DNA of 9,014 nt from Chloroflexota bacterium (GCA_030615705.1 JAUWYT010000042.1:1-9014); one strand, 5' to 3'; shown: positions 1-7,875, counted from the stretch's first letter. Made by a program: numbers and translations. The notes: generated by a model from the sequence alone, not told the origin.

Positions 1-2350
1 CCTGAAGCCAGTGCACCGCCGCATCCTCTACGCTGTGCACGATATGGGCCTCCACCACGATAAACCCCACAAGAAGAGCGCCCGCATCGTGGGCGAGGTG
101 TTGGGCAAGTACCACCCTCACGGGGACGCGGCTGTCTACGATGCCATGGCCCGTATGGCCCAGGACTTCTCCATGCGCTACATGCTGGTGGATGGCCAGG
201 GCAACTTCGGCAGCGTGGACGGCGACCCGCCGGCGGCAATGCGCTACACCGAGGCCCGCCTCTCGGCCATCGCCGAGGAGCTGCTCGCGGATATCGCAAA
301 AGGGACCGTCGATTTCACTGACAACTTCGATGGCACCCTGCAAGAGCCAGCCACACTGCCCGCCAAGTTGCCTAATTTGTTGCTCAATGGCACCTCGGGT
401 ATAGCTGTGGCGATGGCCACCAATATCCCCCCCCACAATCTGGACGAGCTTTGCGACGCCATCTGTTTCCTCATAGATCACTATGACGACCTGGATGAGG
501 TGGCCGTCGAGGACTTGATGGAATACGTCAAGGGCCCCGACTTCCCCACAGGGGCGTTGATCCTGGGCAAGGATGGCATCAAGAACGCCTACGCCACAGG
601 TAAGGGGCGGGTAGTGATGCGAGCTGTGGCCCGCATTGAGGAGATGAGTTTGGGCCGCCATCGCATCGTGGTCACGGAGCTCCCCTACCAGGTGAACAAA
701 GCGAGTCTTGTAGAGAAAATCGCTGAGTTGGTGCGACATGGTCGCATCGTCGGCATTTCAGACCTGCGGGACGAGTCGGGTCGTCAGGGCCTGAGCATTG
801 TTATTGAGCTGAAGCGCAGCGCTCAACCTCGCACGGTGCTGAACCAGCTCCTGAAATATACGCCGCTGCAGAGCACTTTTGGCGTCAATTTGCTGGCTCT
901 GGTGGATGGAGAGCCCCGTCTCCTCTCCCTGAAGCGGGCGTTGTTACTCTACGTCGAGCACCGGCGAGAGGTCATCGCCCGCCGCACCCGCTATGAGTTG
1001 GATAAAGCTAGTCACCGAGCTCACATACTCGAGGGACTGCGTATCGCCCTGGCTAACCTCGATGCAGTCATTGCCACCATCCGCCAGTCCAGGACAGCGG
1101 AGAACGCCCTCAACAACTTGATCAGAAAGTTCAAGTTAACCGAGATCCAGGCCCGAGCCATATTGGACATGCAGCTCCGTCGCCTGGCAGCGCTGGAGCG
1201 TCAAAAGATCGAAGATGAACATGTCGAGGTCATAAAAACCATCGCCTATCTGGAGGATCTGCTGGCCAATCCCCGCAAGATCCTCTATCTTGTTAAAGCT
1301 GACCTGATGGAGCTAAAGGAGAACTATGGCGACATCCGCCGCACCCGCATCTTAGCCGAAGCGACTGAGGAATTCGAGGAGGAGGACTTGATCCTCGATG
1401 AGGATGTCCTAATCTCCATCACCCAGCTTAGCTACGTCAAGCGCACTGCAGCCAGGGTTTATCGGCGTCAGGAACGGGGAGGCCGCGGCGTCACAGGCAT
1501 GACCACCCGGGAGGAGGACGCTGTGCTCTACCTCTTCGCCGCCAATACCCTGGATAACATCCTTTTCTTCACCAGCCAGGGCCGGGTCTATCGGGCAAGA
1601 GCCTATCAGATACCCGACGCTGGCCTGCGGGGCAAGGGTATGCCTCTGGTTAGCCTCCTGCCTTTGGAGGAGGGCGAGCTGGTGACGGCGACCCTGGCTG
1701 TCCCAGACTTCGAACAGGCCGAGACTTCGTCCAGCCTAACTGAGCTGTACCTGACTATGGTCACCCAGCAGGGCAAGATCAAGCGCACTGCTCTGGCGGA
1801 ATTTGCTTCCATCCGCCCCAGCGGGTTGATCGCCGTCAATCTGGATGAGGGCGATGAATTGGGCTGGGTCAAGCTCACTCGCGGCGACCAGGAGGTCATC
1901 ATCGTCACCGAACGAAGTCAGGCCATCCGCTTCAACGAGGAGGAGGTCCGCCCCATGGGCCGATCCGCCGGGGGCGTGATGGCCATCAAGCTGGCCAGGG
2001 GCGACCGGGTAGCCAGCATGGATGTAGTCAGGCCCCAGTCCGACCTCTTGATAGTAACGACTAAGGGGTACGGCAAGCGAACGCCCCTGAGCGAATATCC
2101 CGCTCAGGGGCGTCACGGCCGAGGCGTCGTCACCCTGAGCTCTCGCTACCTAGATCAGACCGGGCCTATCAGCGCAGCACGGGTGGTCGCAGAGGGGGAC
2201 GAGGTGACTTGCATCTCTGCCCAGGGAATGGTTCTGCGGACAGATGTGGAGAGCATCCCCAGGATGGGGCGAAGCACCCGAGGCTCCAAAGTAATGAATC
2301 TAAGGAAGGGCGACACTATAGCCTCCATCGCCCGCCTGGAGGCGCGTTAA
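1..2350 (+). CDS. gyrA: DNA gyrase subunit A (5' end missing)
   Basis: GyrA is the DNA cleavage/religation subunit of type IIA topoisomerase and works with GyrB to introduce negative supercoils. The frame is already open at base 2 with LKPVHRR, the usual GyrA motif near residue 40, so about 40 residues lie off the left edge and the GTG at 11 is an internal Val codon, not the start. Visible landmarks are KYHPHGD, then AAMRYTE with the catalytic Tyr codon at 245-247, GSSGIAV-like [29 protein letters not shown], and [19 protein letters not shown] of the coiled-coil tower. A GyrA box is present at 1469-1489 as QERGGRG (canonical QRRGGRG, second Arg replaced by Glu), followed by the beta-pinwheel. 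The GyrA box and six-blade-type tail favour GyrA over ParC. The residue equal to E. coli Ser83 is Ala (codon 128-130). It is convergent with dnaE2, 34 bp away. Confidence 0.95.
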   Translation, partial: LKPVHRRILYAVHDMGLHHDKPHKKSARIVGEVLGKYHPHGDAAVYDAMARMAQDFSMRYMLVDGQGNFGSVDGDPPAAMRYTEARLSAIAEELLADIAKGTVDFTDNFDGTLQEPATLPAKLPNLLLNGTSGIAVAMATNIPPHNLDELCDAICFLIDHYDDLDEVAVEDLMEYVKGPDFPTGALILGKDGIKNAYATGKGRVVMRAVARIEEMSLGRHRIVVTELPYQVNKASLVEKIAELVRHGRIVGISDLRDESGRQGLSIVIELKRSAQPRTVLNQLLKYTPLQSTFGVNLLALVDGEPRLLSLKRALLLYVEHRREVIARRTRYELDKASHRAHILEGLRIALANLDAVIATIRQSRTAENALNNLIRKFKLTEIQARAILDMQLRRLAALERQKIEDEHVEVIKTIAYLEDLLANPRKILYLVKADLMELKENYGDIRRTRILAEATEEFEEEDLILDEDVLISITQLSYVKRTAARVYRRQERGGRGVTGMTTREEDAVLYLFAANTLDNILFFTSQGRVYRARAYQIPDAGLRGKGMPLVSLLPLEEGELVTATLAVPDFEQAETSSSLTELYLTMVTQQGKIKRTALAEFASIRPSGLIAVNLDEGDELGWVKLTRGDQEVIIVTERSQAIRFNEEEVRPMGRSAGGVMAIKLARGDRVASMDVVRPQSDLLIVTTKGYGKRTPLSEYPAQGRHGRGVVTLSSRYLDQTGPISAARVVAEGDEVTCISAQGMVLRTDVESIPRMGRSTRGSKVMNLRKGDTIASIARLEAR
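2081..2113. repeat. Perfect 13-bp inverted repeat with 7-nt loop inside gyrA
   Basis: The arm ACGCCCCTGAGCG (2081-2093) is followed by the loop AATATCC and its exact reverse complement (2101-2113). It lies in the last pinwheel blade and encodes [14 protein letters not shown], which matches normal GyrA sequence, so it is not an insertion. No T-run follows on either strand. The stem is strong and GC-rich. Whether it has a role in RNA is unknown. Confidence 0.8.
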
Positions 2351-2384
2351 CGACGAATGGACCAGGCTCAAGGTAGTGGTTATT

Positions 2385-5300
2385 TCACCATTGTGTCGTC
2401 AGACCAACCGCCCGTTGGGCCAACACGCTAACAACCTCACCCTGTTTTTGCAGTATCCCCTCTACTGTTATCAGGGGAGCATCGCGCAAGCTATGACGGA
2501 ACCTTTCGTAAACATCTGGGCGCACTATGACGTTGACCAGACCGTATTCATCCTCAAGGGTAATAAAAACATGCCCCTTGGCTGTTGGCGGCGCCTGTCT
2601 GACCACCACTAGCCCCGCCACTTTCACTTTCTTTTTGTCCTTGCGATCCTTCAAATCAAGGCTGCTGAGGATGCCCATCTTCTTCAGCCAGGGGCGATAA
2701 AGAGCCATTACCTGATCGCTTACAGGTAGTCCCAGTACGCTGTACTCTATCCCGATCTTCTCTGCTTTGGATAGGCCAGGAAGTTTAGCTCCATCGTCAT
2801 GAAACACCAGGTCTAACTCCTCTTCCTCATATCTCAGCTTACCCAGTTCCCAAAGCAGTTGTCTTCTGGGCCTACGCCAATAGTCCATCGCCCCAACCAT
2901 GATAAGATTCTCCACTGCTTTTCGGCTCAAACGGGTGCGGCGGCAAAAATCCCGCAGCCATTTGAAACGCCCATCCTCCCGTGCCTCTTCTAACCTCGCA
3001 ATGCCAGCTTTCCCTAGACCATGCACGTAGCTGAACCCCAGGCGTATCCCCCCATCATCCAGGATGCACCTGGCGTGGCTGCGGTTGACGTGTACGGGCA
3101 GAACCCTCACCCCATGCCTCCTGGCATCGCCTACGATCACCTCCGGGCTGTAGAACCCCATCGGCTGGTTGTTGAGAAGGGCGCAGTAAAACTCGGTTGG
3201 AAAGTGGGCTTTTAGATAAAGCGTATCGTAGGCTGTCTTGGCAAAGGCAGCGGCATGGCTCTTGCAGAACCCGTAGGAAGCAAAACCCGCCAGTTGTCTG
3301 AACATCTCCTTTGCTATCTGCTCATCCACCCCGTTTCCAACGGCCCCCTCGATGAACCTCTCTCTGAGCTTCTCCATTTCGAATTCAGAACGATGGCGGC
3401 TCATGGCGCGGCGAAGATGGTCTGCCTCTCCTGGAGCAAAGCCGGCGATAGCCATGGCAATCCTGATCACCTGCTCCTGGAAGACGACCACTCCCAGAGT
3501 CTCCTCGAGGATCGGCTTAAGCTTCGGATGCAGGTACTCGACCCTTTCTAAGCCTTGCCGACGACGAAGATAAGGATGAACCATGTTACCTTGAATCGGG
3601 CCAGGCCGGATGATGGCTATCTCAACGACAATATCCTCAAACCTGCGAGGACGCATCTTGGGAAGGGTCTGCGCCTGCGCTCTGCTCTCGACCTGGAAGG
3701 CACCGATCGTATCCGCTCTACAGAGCATATCAAAGACAACCGGGTCATCTAAAGGTATGCTTTCAAGATCAGGTTCGATACCCCCATGCTCCTTGATCAG
3801 CTCCAGAGCCTCCTGGATAAGGGATAGAGCTCTCAAACCCAGAAGGTCTATCTTGATCAGGCCCAGGTCCTCGATGTCATCCTTGTTGAATTGGGTTACT
3901 ACCCTACCGGGCATGGTTGCCCTCTCCAACGGGACAAGGTCGATGAGTGGCGAACCAGTAATGATCATGCCTCCAACGTGGATCGAGAGGTGGCGGGGGA
4001 AGCCGTCGATCTTGCGGCAAAGCTCAATCAACTGCTGCCAGGGGAGATATTTGGCCTTATCAGCAAAATCTTCTATCCCGGCGAGCTCGTCTTTAAGGCT
4101 CTCAGCCTGACAGGTATCCAGAGACTTGGCCACCTTATCCAAAAGCGGCAGTGGGAAGCCCAATGCTTTTCCTACGTCGCGCACTGCGCTTCTTGCTCGA
4201 AAGGTGACCACATTGGCGACCATACCGGTATATTGTTCGCCATACTTTTCGTAGACATAGCGGATGACCTCGTCCCTGCGGCTGGCAGAAAAATCGACGT
4301 CGATGTCAGGCATGGTATGGGCATCCTCGCTGAGGAACCGCTCGAAGAGGAGGTTATGGCGCAGCGGATCAACCTTAGTGATATCCAGGACGTAGGCCAC
4401 GATGGAGTTGGCGGCCGATCCCCTCCCCTGGGCCAGGATCCCGTGCTCTCTGGCAAAGCGCACAATGTCCCAGACGATGAGGAAATATCCGGCTAGACCG
4501 ACCTTATCGATCATTCTCAGTTCGTGATCCAATTGCCTCCTCACCGCGTCCGTGATGGTACCATACTTACTCCGGGCTCCTTCCCAGCAGAGCTTGCAGA
4601 GGTAACGGAAAGGTGTCTCCCCTTCGGGCACGGGAAAATCTGGCAGGTTCCGTGTAATATCTATTACACGGGGCAGGCGACAGGCGGTCAGGTCCAGATC
4701 AACGCTGCATTGCTCAGCAATAGCTCTGGTATTGGCGATGGCTTCAGGGTAGTCAGCGAATAGTTCTGCCATCTCCTCGGCCGACTTGAGGTAGTACTCG
4801 GAATTGGCGTATCGCAACCCGGCAGAGTCGTCCAGGGTGGTACGGTTCTTGATGCAGACCAATACATCCTGCAGGCGATGGCCTGACCTTTCGGCATAGT
4901 GCGCGTTATTTGTGGCCACGTACCCCACGCCCAGATGCTGTGCCAGATCAACCAGCTCTGCTATTAGACGTTGATCTTCAGGCAACAAATGATTCTGTAG
5001 TTCGATCCAGAAGTTCTCCTTTCCAAACACACGCGCATATCTCTCTCCAGCTTCGAGAGCTTCTTTCCCGCGCTCAGCCAGAAGGTGGCTGGCAATCTCG
5101 CCTTTTCGACAACCCGACAAACAGAAGAGCCCCTCTGTATGTTTCTTGAGGGCCTCGAACTGTAGAGAAGCATTGCCTTTGCTATGGGAGAGCTGGGCAT
5201 GGCTTATGAGGCGGCACAGGTTGGAGTATCCAGTCTGATCCTTTGCCAGGAGTACAAGATGATAACCTCCCTCTCCTTCGGCAAGCCCTTCGACGGGCCC

Positions 5301-5519
5301 AGGGCGATGCAGGGTAAGCTCGGCCCCGATGATAGGCTTTATCCCCCTCTCCCTGGCAGCCCGATAGAAACGAACTACTCCATAGAGCCCATCGTGATCG
5401 GTGATGGCCAAGCTGTCCATGCCCAATGCTTTAGCTTGATCGAGGAGATTTTCAGGGTGCGAGGCCCCGTCCAATAGAGAGTAGTTTGTGTGACAGTGGA
5501 GTTCAACGTAGTCATACAT
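2385..5519 (-). CDS. dnaE2: Error-prone DNA polymerase III alpha subunit DnaE2 (ImuC)
   Basis: This is the catalytic polymerase of the mutasome, which bypasses DNA lesions with low fidelity. The 1044 residues fit DnaE2 (about 1000-1100), shorter than replicative DnaE. The PHP domain comes first: HCH (residues 8-10), ITDHDGLYG (39-47), Glu67 and NNAHY (204-208), so most metal ligands are kept. The palm has GRGSAANS (365-372) and PDIDVDF with catalytic Asp405/Asp407; the third Asp is in KIDLLGLR (Asp558). GFCKSHAAAFA and helix-hairpin-helix segments follow. The C-terminal OB fold (about 965-1040: GLVVVRQAPPTAKGHVFITLEDE) is typical of DnaE2. The ATG at 5519 starts 7 bp after the stop of the small gene upstream, with only a weak ribosome site (AGGT). 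It is the last gene of the operon. Odd feature: residues 284-293 (RVIDITRNLP) are a 10-residue insertion made by a palindromic element. Confidence 0.95.
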   Translation of the reverse strand: MYDYVELHCHTNYSLLDGASHPENLLDQAKALGMDSLAITDHDGLYGVVRFYRAARERGIKPIIGAELTLHRPGPVEGLAEGEGGYHLVLLAKDQTGYSNLCRLISHAQLSHSKGNASLQFEALKKHTEGLFCLSGCRKGEIASHLLAERGKEALEAGERYARVFGKENFWIELQNHLLPEDQRLIAELVDLAQHLGVGYVATNNAHYAERSGHRLQDVLVCIKNRTTLDDSAGLRYANSEYYLKSAEEMAELFADYPEAIANTRAIAEQCSVDLDLTACRLPRVIDITRNLPDFPVPEGETPFRYLCKLCWEGARSKYGTITDAVRRQLDHELRMIDKVGLAGYFLIVWDIVRFAREHGILAQGRGSAANSIVAYVLDITKVDPLRHNLLFERFLSEDAHTMPDIDVDFSASRRDEVIRYVYEKYGEQYTGMVANVVTFRARSAVRDVGKALGFPLPLLDKVAKSLDTCQAESLKDELAGIEDFADKAKYLPWQQLIELCRKIDGFPRHLSIHVGGMIITGSPLIDLVPLERATMPGRVVTQFNKDDIEDLGLIKIDLLGLRALSLIQEALELIKEHGGIEPDLESIPLDDPVVFDMLCRADTIGAFQVESRAQAQTLPKMRPRRFEDIVVEIAIIRPGPIQGNMVHPYLRRRQGLERVEYLHPKLKPILEETLGVVVFQEQVIRIAMAIAGFAPGEADHLRRAMSRHRSEFEMEKLRERFIEGAVGNGVDEQIAKEMFRQLAGFASYGFCKSHAAAFAKTAYDTLYLKAHFPTEFYCALLNNQPMGFYSPEVIVGDARRHGVRVLPVHVNRSHARCILDDGGIRLGFSYVHGLGKAGIARLEEAREDGRFKWLRDFCRRTRLSRKAVENLIMVGAMDYWRRPRRQLLWELGKLRYEEEELDLVFHDDGAKLPGLSKAEKIGIEYSVLGLPVSDQVMALYRPWLKKMGILSSLDLKDRKDKKKVKVAGLVVVRQAPPTAKGHVFITLEDEYGLVNVIVRPDVYERFRHSLRDAPLITVEGILQKQGEVVSVLAQRAVGLTTQW
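4642..4677. repeat. Palindromic micro-insertion in dnaE2 (RPE-like), with flanking GGCAGG direct repeats
   Basis: A perfect palindrome occupies 4650-4671: 10-bp arms around a 2-bp centre (inner part CGTGTAATATCTATTACACG). It is flanked by GGCAGG at 4642-4647 and again at 4672-4677, exactly 30 bp apart. On the coding strand it encodes RVIDITRNLP. In PolIII alpha proteins the text normally runs from a ...LP directly into (x)FPVPEGET, so exactly ten residues look added here. The core matches the two units in imuA (GTG-N-AATA-NN-TATT-N-CAC). Palindrome and direct repeats are seen directly. The insertion is inferred from family knowledge. Confidence 0.8.
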
Positions 5520-5526
5520 AGACGAC

Positions 5527-5778
5527 CTAATCGTAGATGCGCTGAAGATACCAGTTGCCTTTGAGGCCCTGGTAGATGATGCAGAGAAGCCCGCTGTCTG
5601 CTTCTAGCTTGAAGTAGTCTCGCCAGACCTCCCTGCGCCACCAACCATCGTGAACTCGCCAATGCTTGGAGATCGAAACGATATGATGAACCCTCCCGTT
5701 CCACTCAAAGGCAAGGGGAGTGCCACTACCGTCAACCATAACCTCGACTTCCTGACCTTTACGCCAAAGCCTGGTCAT
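5527..5778 (-). CDS. DUF6504-like small protein, resembles the detached ImuB C-terminal domain
   Basis: An 83-residue protein lies between imuB and dnaE2. It has no signal peptide or membrane segment and is rich in Trp and charged residues: AFEWNGRVHHI (23-33), HWRVHDGWWRREVWRDYF (39-56), NWYLQRIYD at the end. The pattern W..xGWW.R...RDYF..E.......IY......W.L..IYD is what I recall for DUF6504 proteins and for the tail of long ImuB proteins in Actinobacteria and Proteobacteria. No enzymatic motif is visible. Its ATG overlaps the imuB stop (ATGA), with AAGGG just upstream, so translation is probably coupled, and dnaE2 starts 7 bp after its stop. I infer a structural or docking role in the mutasome, since the ImuB C-terminus in mycobacteria contacts ImuA' and DnaE2. 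The family name is from memory and less certain than the gene itself. Confidence 0.85.
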   Translation of the reverse strand: MTRLWRKGQEVEVMVDGSGTPLAFEWNGRVHHIVSISKHWRVHDGWWRREVWRDYFKLEADSGLLCIIYQGLKGNWYLQRIYD

Positions 5779-6998
5779 CCCTTGGCCTCGTATTCCGCTA
5801 GAACGAACCTTTTCTCTGGCAAAAGGGCTTGCCTGTCCACGAGCAACGCCTGATATAAGCGATCCGAGCCATACTTGAAAACGAGATGGTTGAGAGCTTG
5901 ATCCAGGTTCCCGTTTATTCCGCCTTGCCCCAAAAAGAGATCGAGCTGTCTCCCATTCTCAGAGCAGATTCCCCTGAAAGAGATGCTCACACCGCCTACA
6001 CCGCATGGGTACTCGAAGCTTCCTAGAAGCTGAACGATATTGAGCTCGATCTTTTCCTGATTGGATGTGGGCTCATGGAAAGCAATGCTTAACTCTTTGG
6101 ATTTACCGTTGTCGAAGTGAAGGCTTAGCATGAGCTTCTGGCACATTCTAAAGGAGGCATGGAGTTGTCCAATGAGGCTCCCCGCAAGCTCTTTAGCTGT
6201 TTCCAGGAGTATGTCCATGTTTTCTATGGGGCTATCAAACTCCTTACTGGCCTCAAGTGAAAGCTCTTTGTGCCACGGTATTACCTTCCTCTCGTCTTGG
6301 CCACAGGCCAGGCGGTAAGCCAGCCCTCCCTCTCTGCCGAATTGAGCGACCACTGCTTGAGTTGGCAGGGAGGCAAACTCTCCCATGGTCTTGATCCCCA
6401 GGAGCAAAAGGCGCCTCCTCATCTCCTCACTCATCGGCAGTACGCTTATGGGGAGATGCTCCAGAAACCTCGTCTCCCTGCCCGGTTTCACTATCAGGGC
6501 TTTGTTCAGGCCAGCAGAGCAGGCGGCTACACAGGCAACAAACTTATTGCTTGCCAACCCTAACATCGCTTCCAGTTGAGTCCTCTCCTGAACCGTAAGG
6601 CCGATGCTCCGGCACAATCGGATATCATTACCATACAGGGCTTTCAAGCCGTTGACCTCCAGGTAGGCCTTTCCCAGGCCGCCTGTCTCGACCTCGGGAC
6701 TGAAGGATTGCAAGACCCCCAGAAGCTCCTCAAAAGCTCGCAGGTATTTATCCTCGGCAAGGCGTAGAAAGATGGCTTCTGGACAAAGCTCCTCAGCCTG
6801 TCTCAGGGGAATCTCCTTCTTTACACCGCTCATCGCTGCTTCCTCAGAAATGTCGTAGACCCTTCCCTCTTCGTAGGGCATCCCACCAACCACTACTGGT
6901 TTCCCTACCAGGGAATCATTCTCCCTTCTCTCGACGGCTACTGCGAAATGAGGGACTATGATACAGGCGATCTTTGGAGAAGTGTTCTTAAGTGCCAT
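5775..6998 (-). CDS. imuB: ImuB: catalytically inactive Y-family DNA polymerase homologue
   Basis: This is the mutasome adaptor that links the error-prone polymerase to the sliding clamp. From the ATG at 6998 it has 407 residues. An in-frame ATG at 7016 adds six residues but has no ribosome site, while AAGGGA precedes 6998, so the shorter form is preferred; it overlaps imuA by 11 bp. The N-terminus CIIVPHFAVAVERRE aligns with the DinB motif (I)DMDAFFASVE, but both Asp are replaced. The second acidic motif SIDEAYLD is GLGKAYLE, losing Asp and Glu. The polymerase is therefore predicted to be dead, as in known ImuB. The thumb (LPISVLP...LLLLGIKTMGEFASLP) and little-finger region follow. A consensus beta-clamp motif QLDLF lies at residues 351-355 (bases 5934-5948). 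The protein ends soon after, at FVLAEYEAKG, without the Trp-rich tail of longer ImuB proteins, which seems to be the next gene. That gene's ATG overlaps this stop. Confidence 0.92.
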   Translation of the reverse strand: MALKNTSPKIACIIVPHFAVAVERRENDSLVGKPVVVGGMPYEEGRVYDISEEAAMSGVKKEIPLRQAEELCPEAIFLRLAEDKYLRAFEELLGVLQSFSPEVETGGLGKAYLEVNGLKALYGNDIRLCRSIGLTVQERTQLEAMLGLASNKFVACVAACSAGLNKALIVKPGRETRFLEHLPISVLPMSEEMRRRLLLLGIKTMGEFASLPTQAVVAQFGREGGLAYRLACGQDERKVIPWHKELSLEASKEFDSPIENMDILLETAKELAGSLIGQLHASFRMCQKLMLSLHFDNGKSKELSIAFHEPTSNQEKIELNIVQLLGSFEYPCGVGGVSISFRGICSENGRQLDLFLGQGGINGNLDQALNHLVFKYGSDRLYQALLVDRQALLPEKRFVLAEYEAKG

Positions 6999-7845
6999 TT
7001 CCCTTGACGGTTCCATTGAAGGTGATGGATACGCTGACCCTCTTACCGGCCGGGGCCAGCTTGTTCTTTACTACCGTTACCTCAGCCCTATATCCCGTAA
7101 TATCGCCATACCTTTTGATCCACTTCTCCCTCCCAACCAGCAATCGGACCGAGGCATAGTGGCTCAGAGCGAACCCGCTGAGGTAATTATCCTTTGACGA
7201 TGGCCCGCCCTGTGTAATATCTGTGACACAGGGCCCGCCACGTGGAATACTTATTCCACAGGGCCCGCCGAAGCAAAGGGAGGTAAGGAAGATCAAAGCA
7301 CAAGCTGAATCAGCGAGGGGGCCTGTGAGCTGCCTCAATGCCTCAGACATAAGCTGCGGAGAGGAGGTCTCCCCCAACAGGCTTGAAACAGAATCAAAAA
7401 CTATGGCCGCTAAGCCCCTGCTTGAGACCAATGAATTAGCGATTGCCAAGGCTTCTCGGCCGCTATCGGGCTGGACGATCAGGAGCTTTCTTAGATCCAC
7501 ACCGCACCTGAAGGCATAATCAGGGTCAAGCGTTCGGGAAAGATCTATGTAGGCAGCTATGTCCTTTCGGTCCTGGGCATAGGCGATGATCTTCAACGCT
7601 ATGGTAGTCTTGCCAGAGGTGATAGGTCCGAGTATCTCGGTGATGCGACTGCGGGGGATGCCTCCTATTCCTAAGGCTTTATCCAGCTTGTCAAATCCGG
7701 TTGGGATATGGGGGATTTCAATTCCAGCCGTGGAAGCCTCTAACCTGCGTAGTGCTTTCGGCCCCCAACGCCTCTGGATCTGGAGGACCGTCATCTCCAG
7801 CTCTCTCAGCTCCGCCTTGTTCTTTTTCGACCCCAAGATTGCCAC
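6988..7845 (-). CDS. imuA: ImuA: RecA-like mutasome subunit
   Basis: This is a RecA paralogue of 285 residues and the first gene of the mutasome operon. It has Walker A GPITSGKTT (73-81), Walker B IVFD (Asp151), QPDSGREAL, YASVRL and VVKNK (259-262 region), all RecA landmarks. Key RecA residues are changed: the catalytic Glu96 site (YIDAEHALDP) reads YIDLSRTLDP, giving Ser103; the Gln194 site (FINQIR) reads FLTSLC; and loop L1 is shortened. The protein ends just after the core, so the RecA C-terminal domain is absent. It therefore probably binds nucleotide but is not a full recombinase, fitting a regulatory ImuA/ImuA' role with ImuB. Loop L2 holds a tandem 10-residue repeat (GGPCGISIPR, GGPCVTDITQ) created by palindromic insertions. 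Start: the GTG at 7845 is the longest option. TTG at 7836 has a better-spaced AAGGTGG and gives 282 residues. Expression is from the promoter and LexA box just upstream. Confidence 0.88.
   Translation of the reverse strand: MAILGSKKNKAELRELEMTVLQIQRRWGPKALRRLEASTAGIEIPHIPTGFDKLDKALGIGGIPRSRITEILGPITSGKTTIALKIIAYAQDRKDIAAYIDLSRTLDPDYAFRCGVDLRKLLIVQPDSGREALAIANSLVSSRGLAAIVFDSVSSLLGETSSPQLMSEALRQLTGPLADSACALIFLTSLCFGGPCGISIPRGGPCVTDITQGGPSSKDNYLSGFALSHYASVRLLVGREKWIKRYGDITGYRAEVTVVKNKLAPAGKRVSVSITFNGTVKGNGT
7202..7269. repeat. Two tandem 30-bp palindromic units in the imuA L2-loop codons (RPE-like)
   Basis: GGCCCGCC occurs three times at exact 30-bp spacing (7202-7209, 7232-7239, 7262-7269). 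Between the copies are two different 22-bp palindromic cores. The 7240-7261 core has a perfect 8-bp stem (GTGGAATA-CT-TATTCCAC). The 7210-7231 core is imperfect (TGTGTAATA-TC-TGTGACACA, two mismatches per nine pairs). On the coding strand they read GGPCGISIPR and GGPCVTDITQ, followed by GGPS. The layout looks like two successive insertions, each duplicating an 8-bp target. The core consensus matches the single element in dnaE2, and all three are read in the same frame. Confidence 0.85.
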
Positions 7846-7859
7846 CTTCTCTCAAAAAG

Positions 7860-7875
7860 TAGAACAAACGTTCTA
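7860..7875. promoter_or_regulatory. LexA (SOS) box controlling imuA-imuB-dnaE2
   Basis: The site TAGAACAAACGTTCTA has perfect 6-bp arms TAGAAC/GTTCTA around a 4-bp spacer and matches the Gram-positive GAAC-N4-GTTC operator, which has also been reported for the Chloroflexota genus Dehalococcoides. It begins 15 bp upstream of the imuA GTG and lies over the expected +1 of the minus-strand promoter, where bound LexA would block transcription. SOS control of ImuA-ImuB-DnaE2 cassettes is well known. Confidence 0.9.

Noticed and set aside
11..13. GTG as the gyrA start codon
   Set aside because: The frame is open upstream with LKP, the usual residues before VHRR in GyrA, so the gene starts outside the window.
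2550..2578. AAGGG...CCCTT inverted repeat near the 3' end of dnaE2
   Set aside because: It falls in conserved OB-fold codons (AKGHVFITLEDE), has a long loop and no T-run, so it looks like chance and not a terminator.
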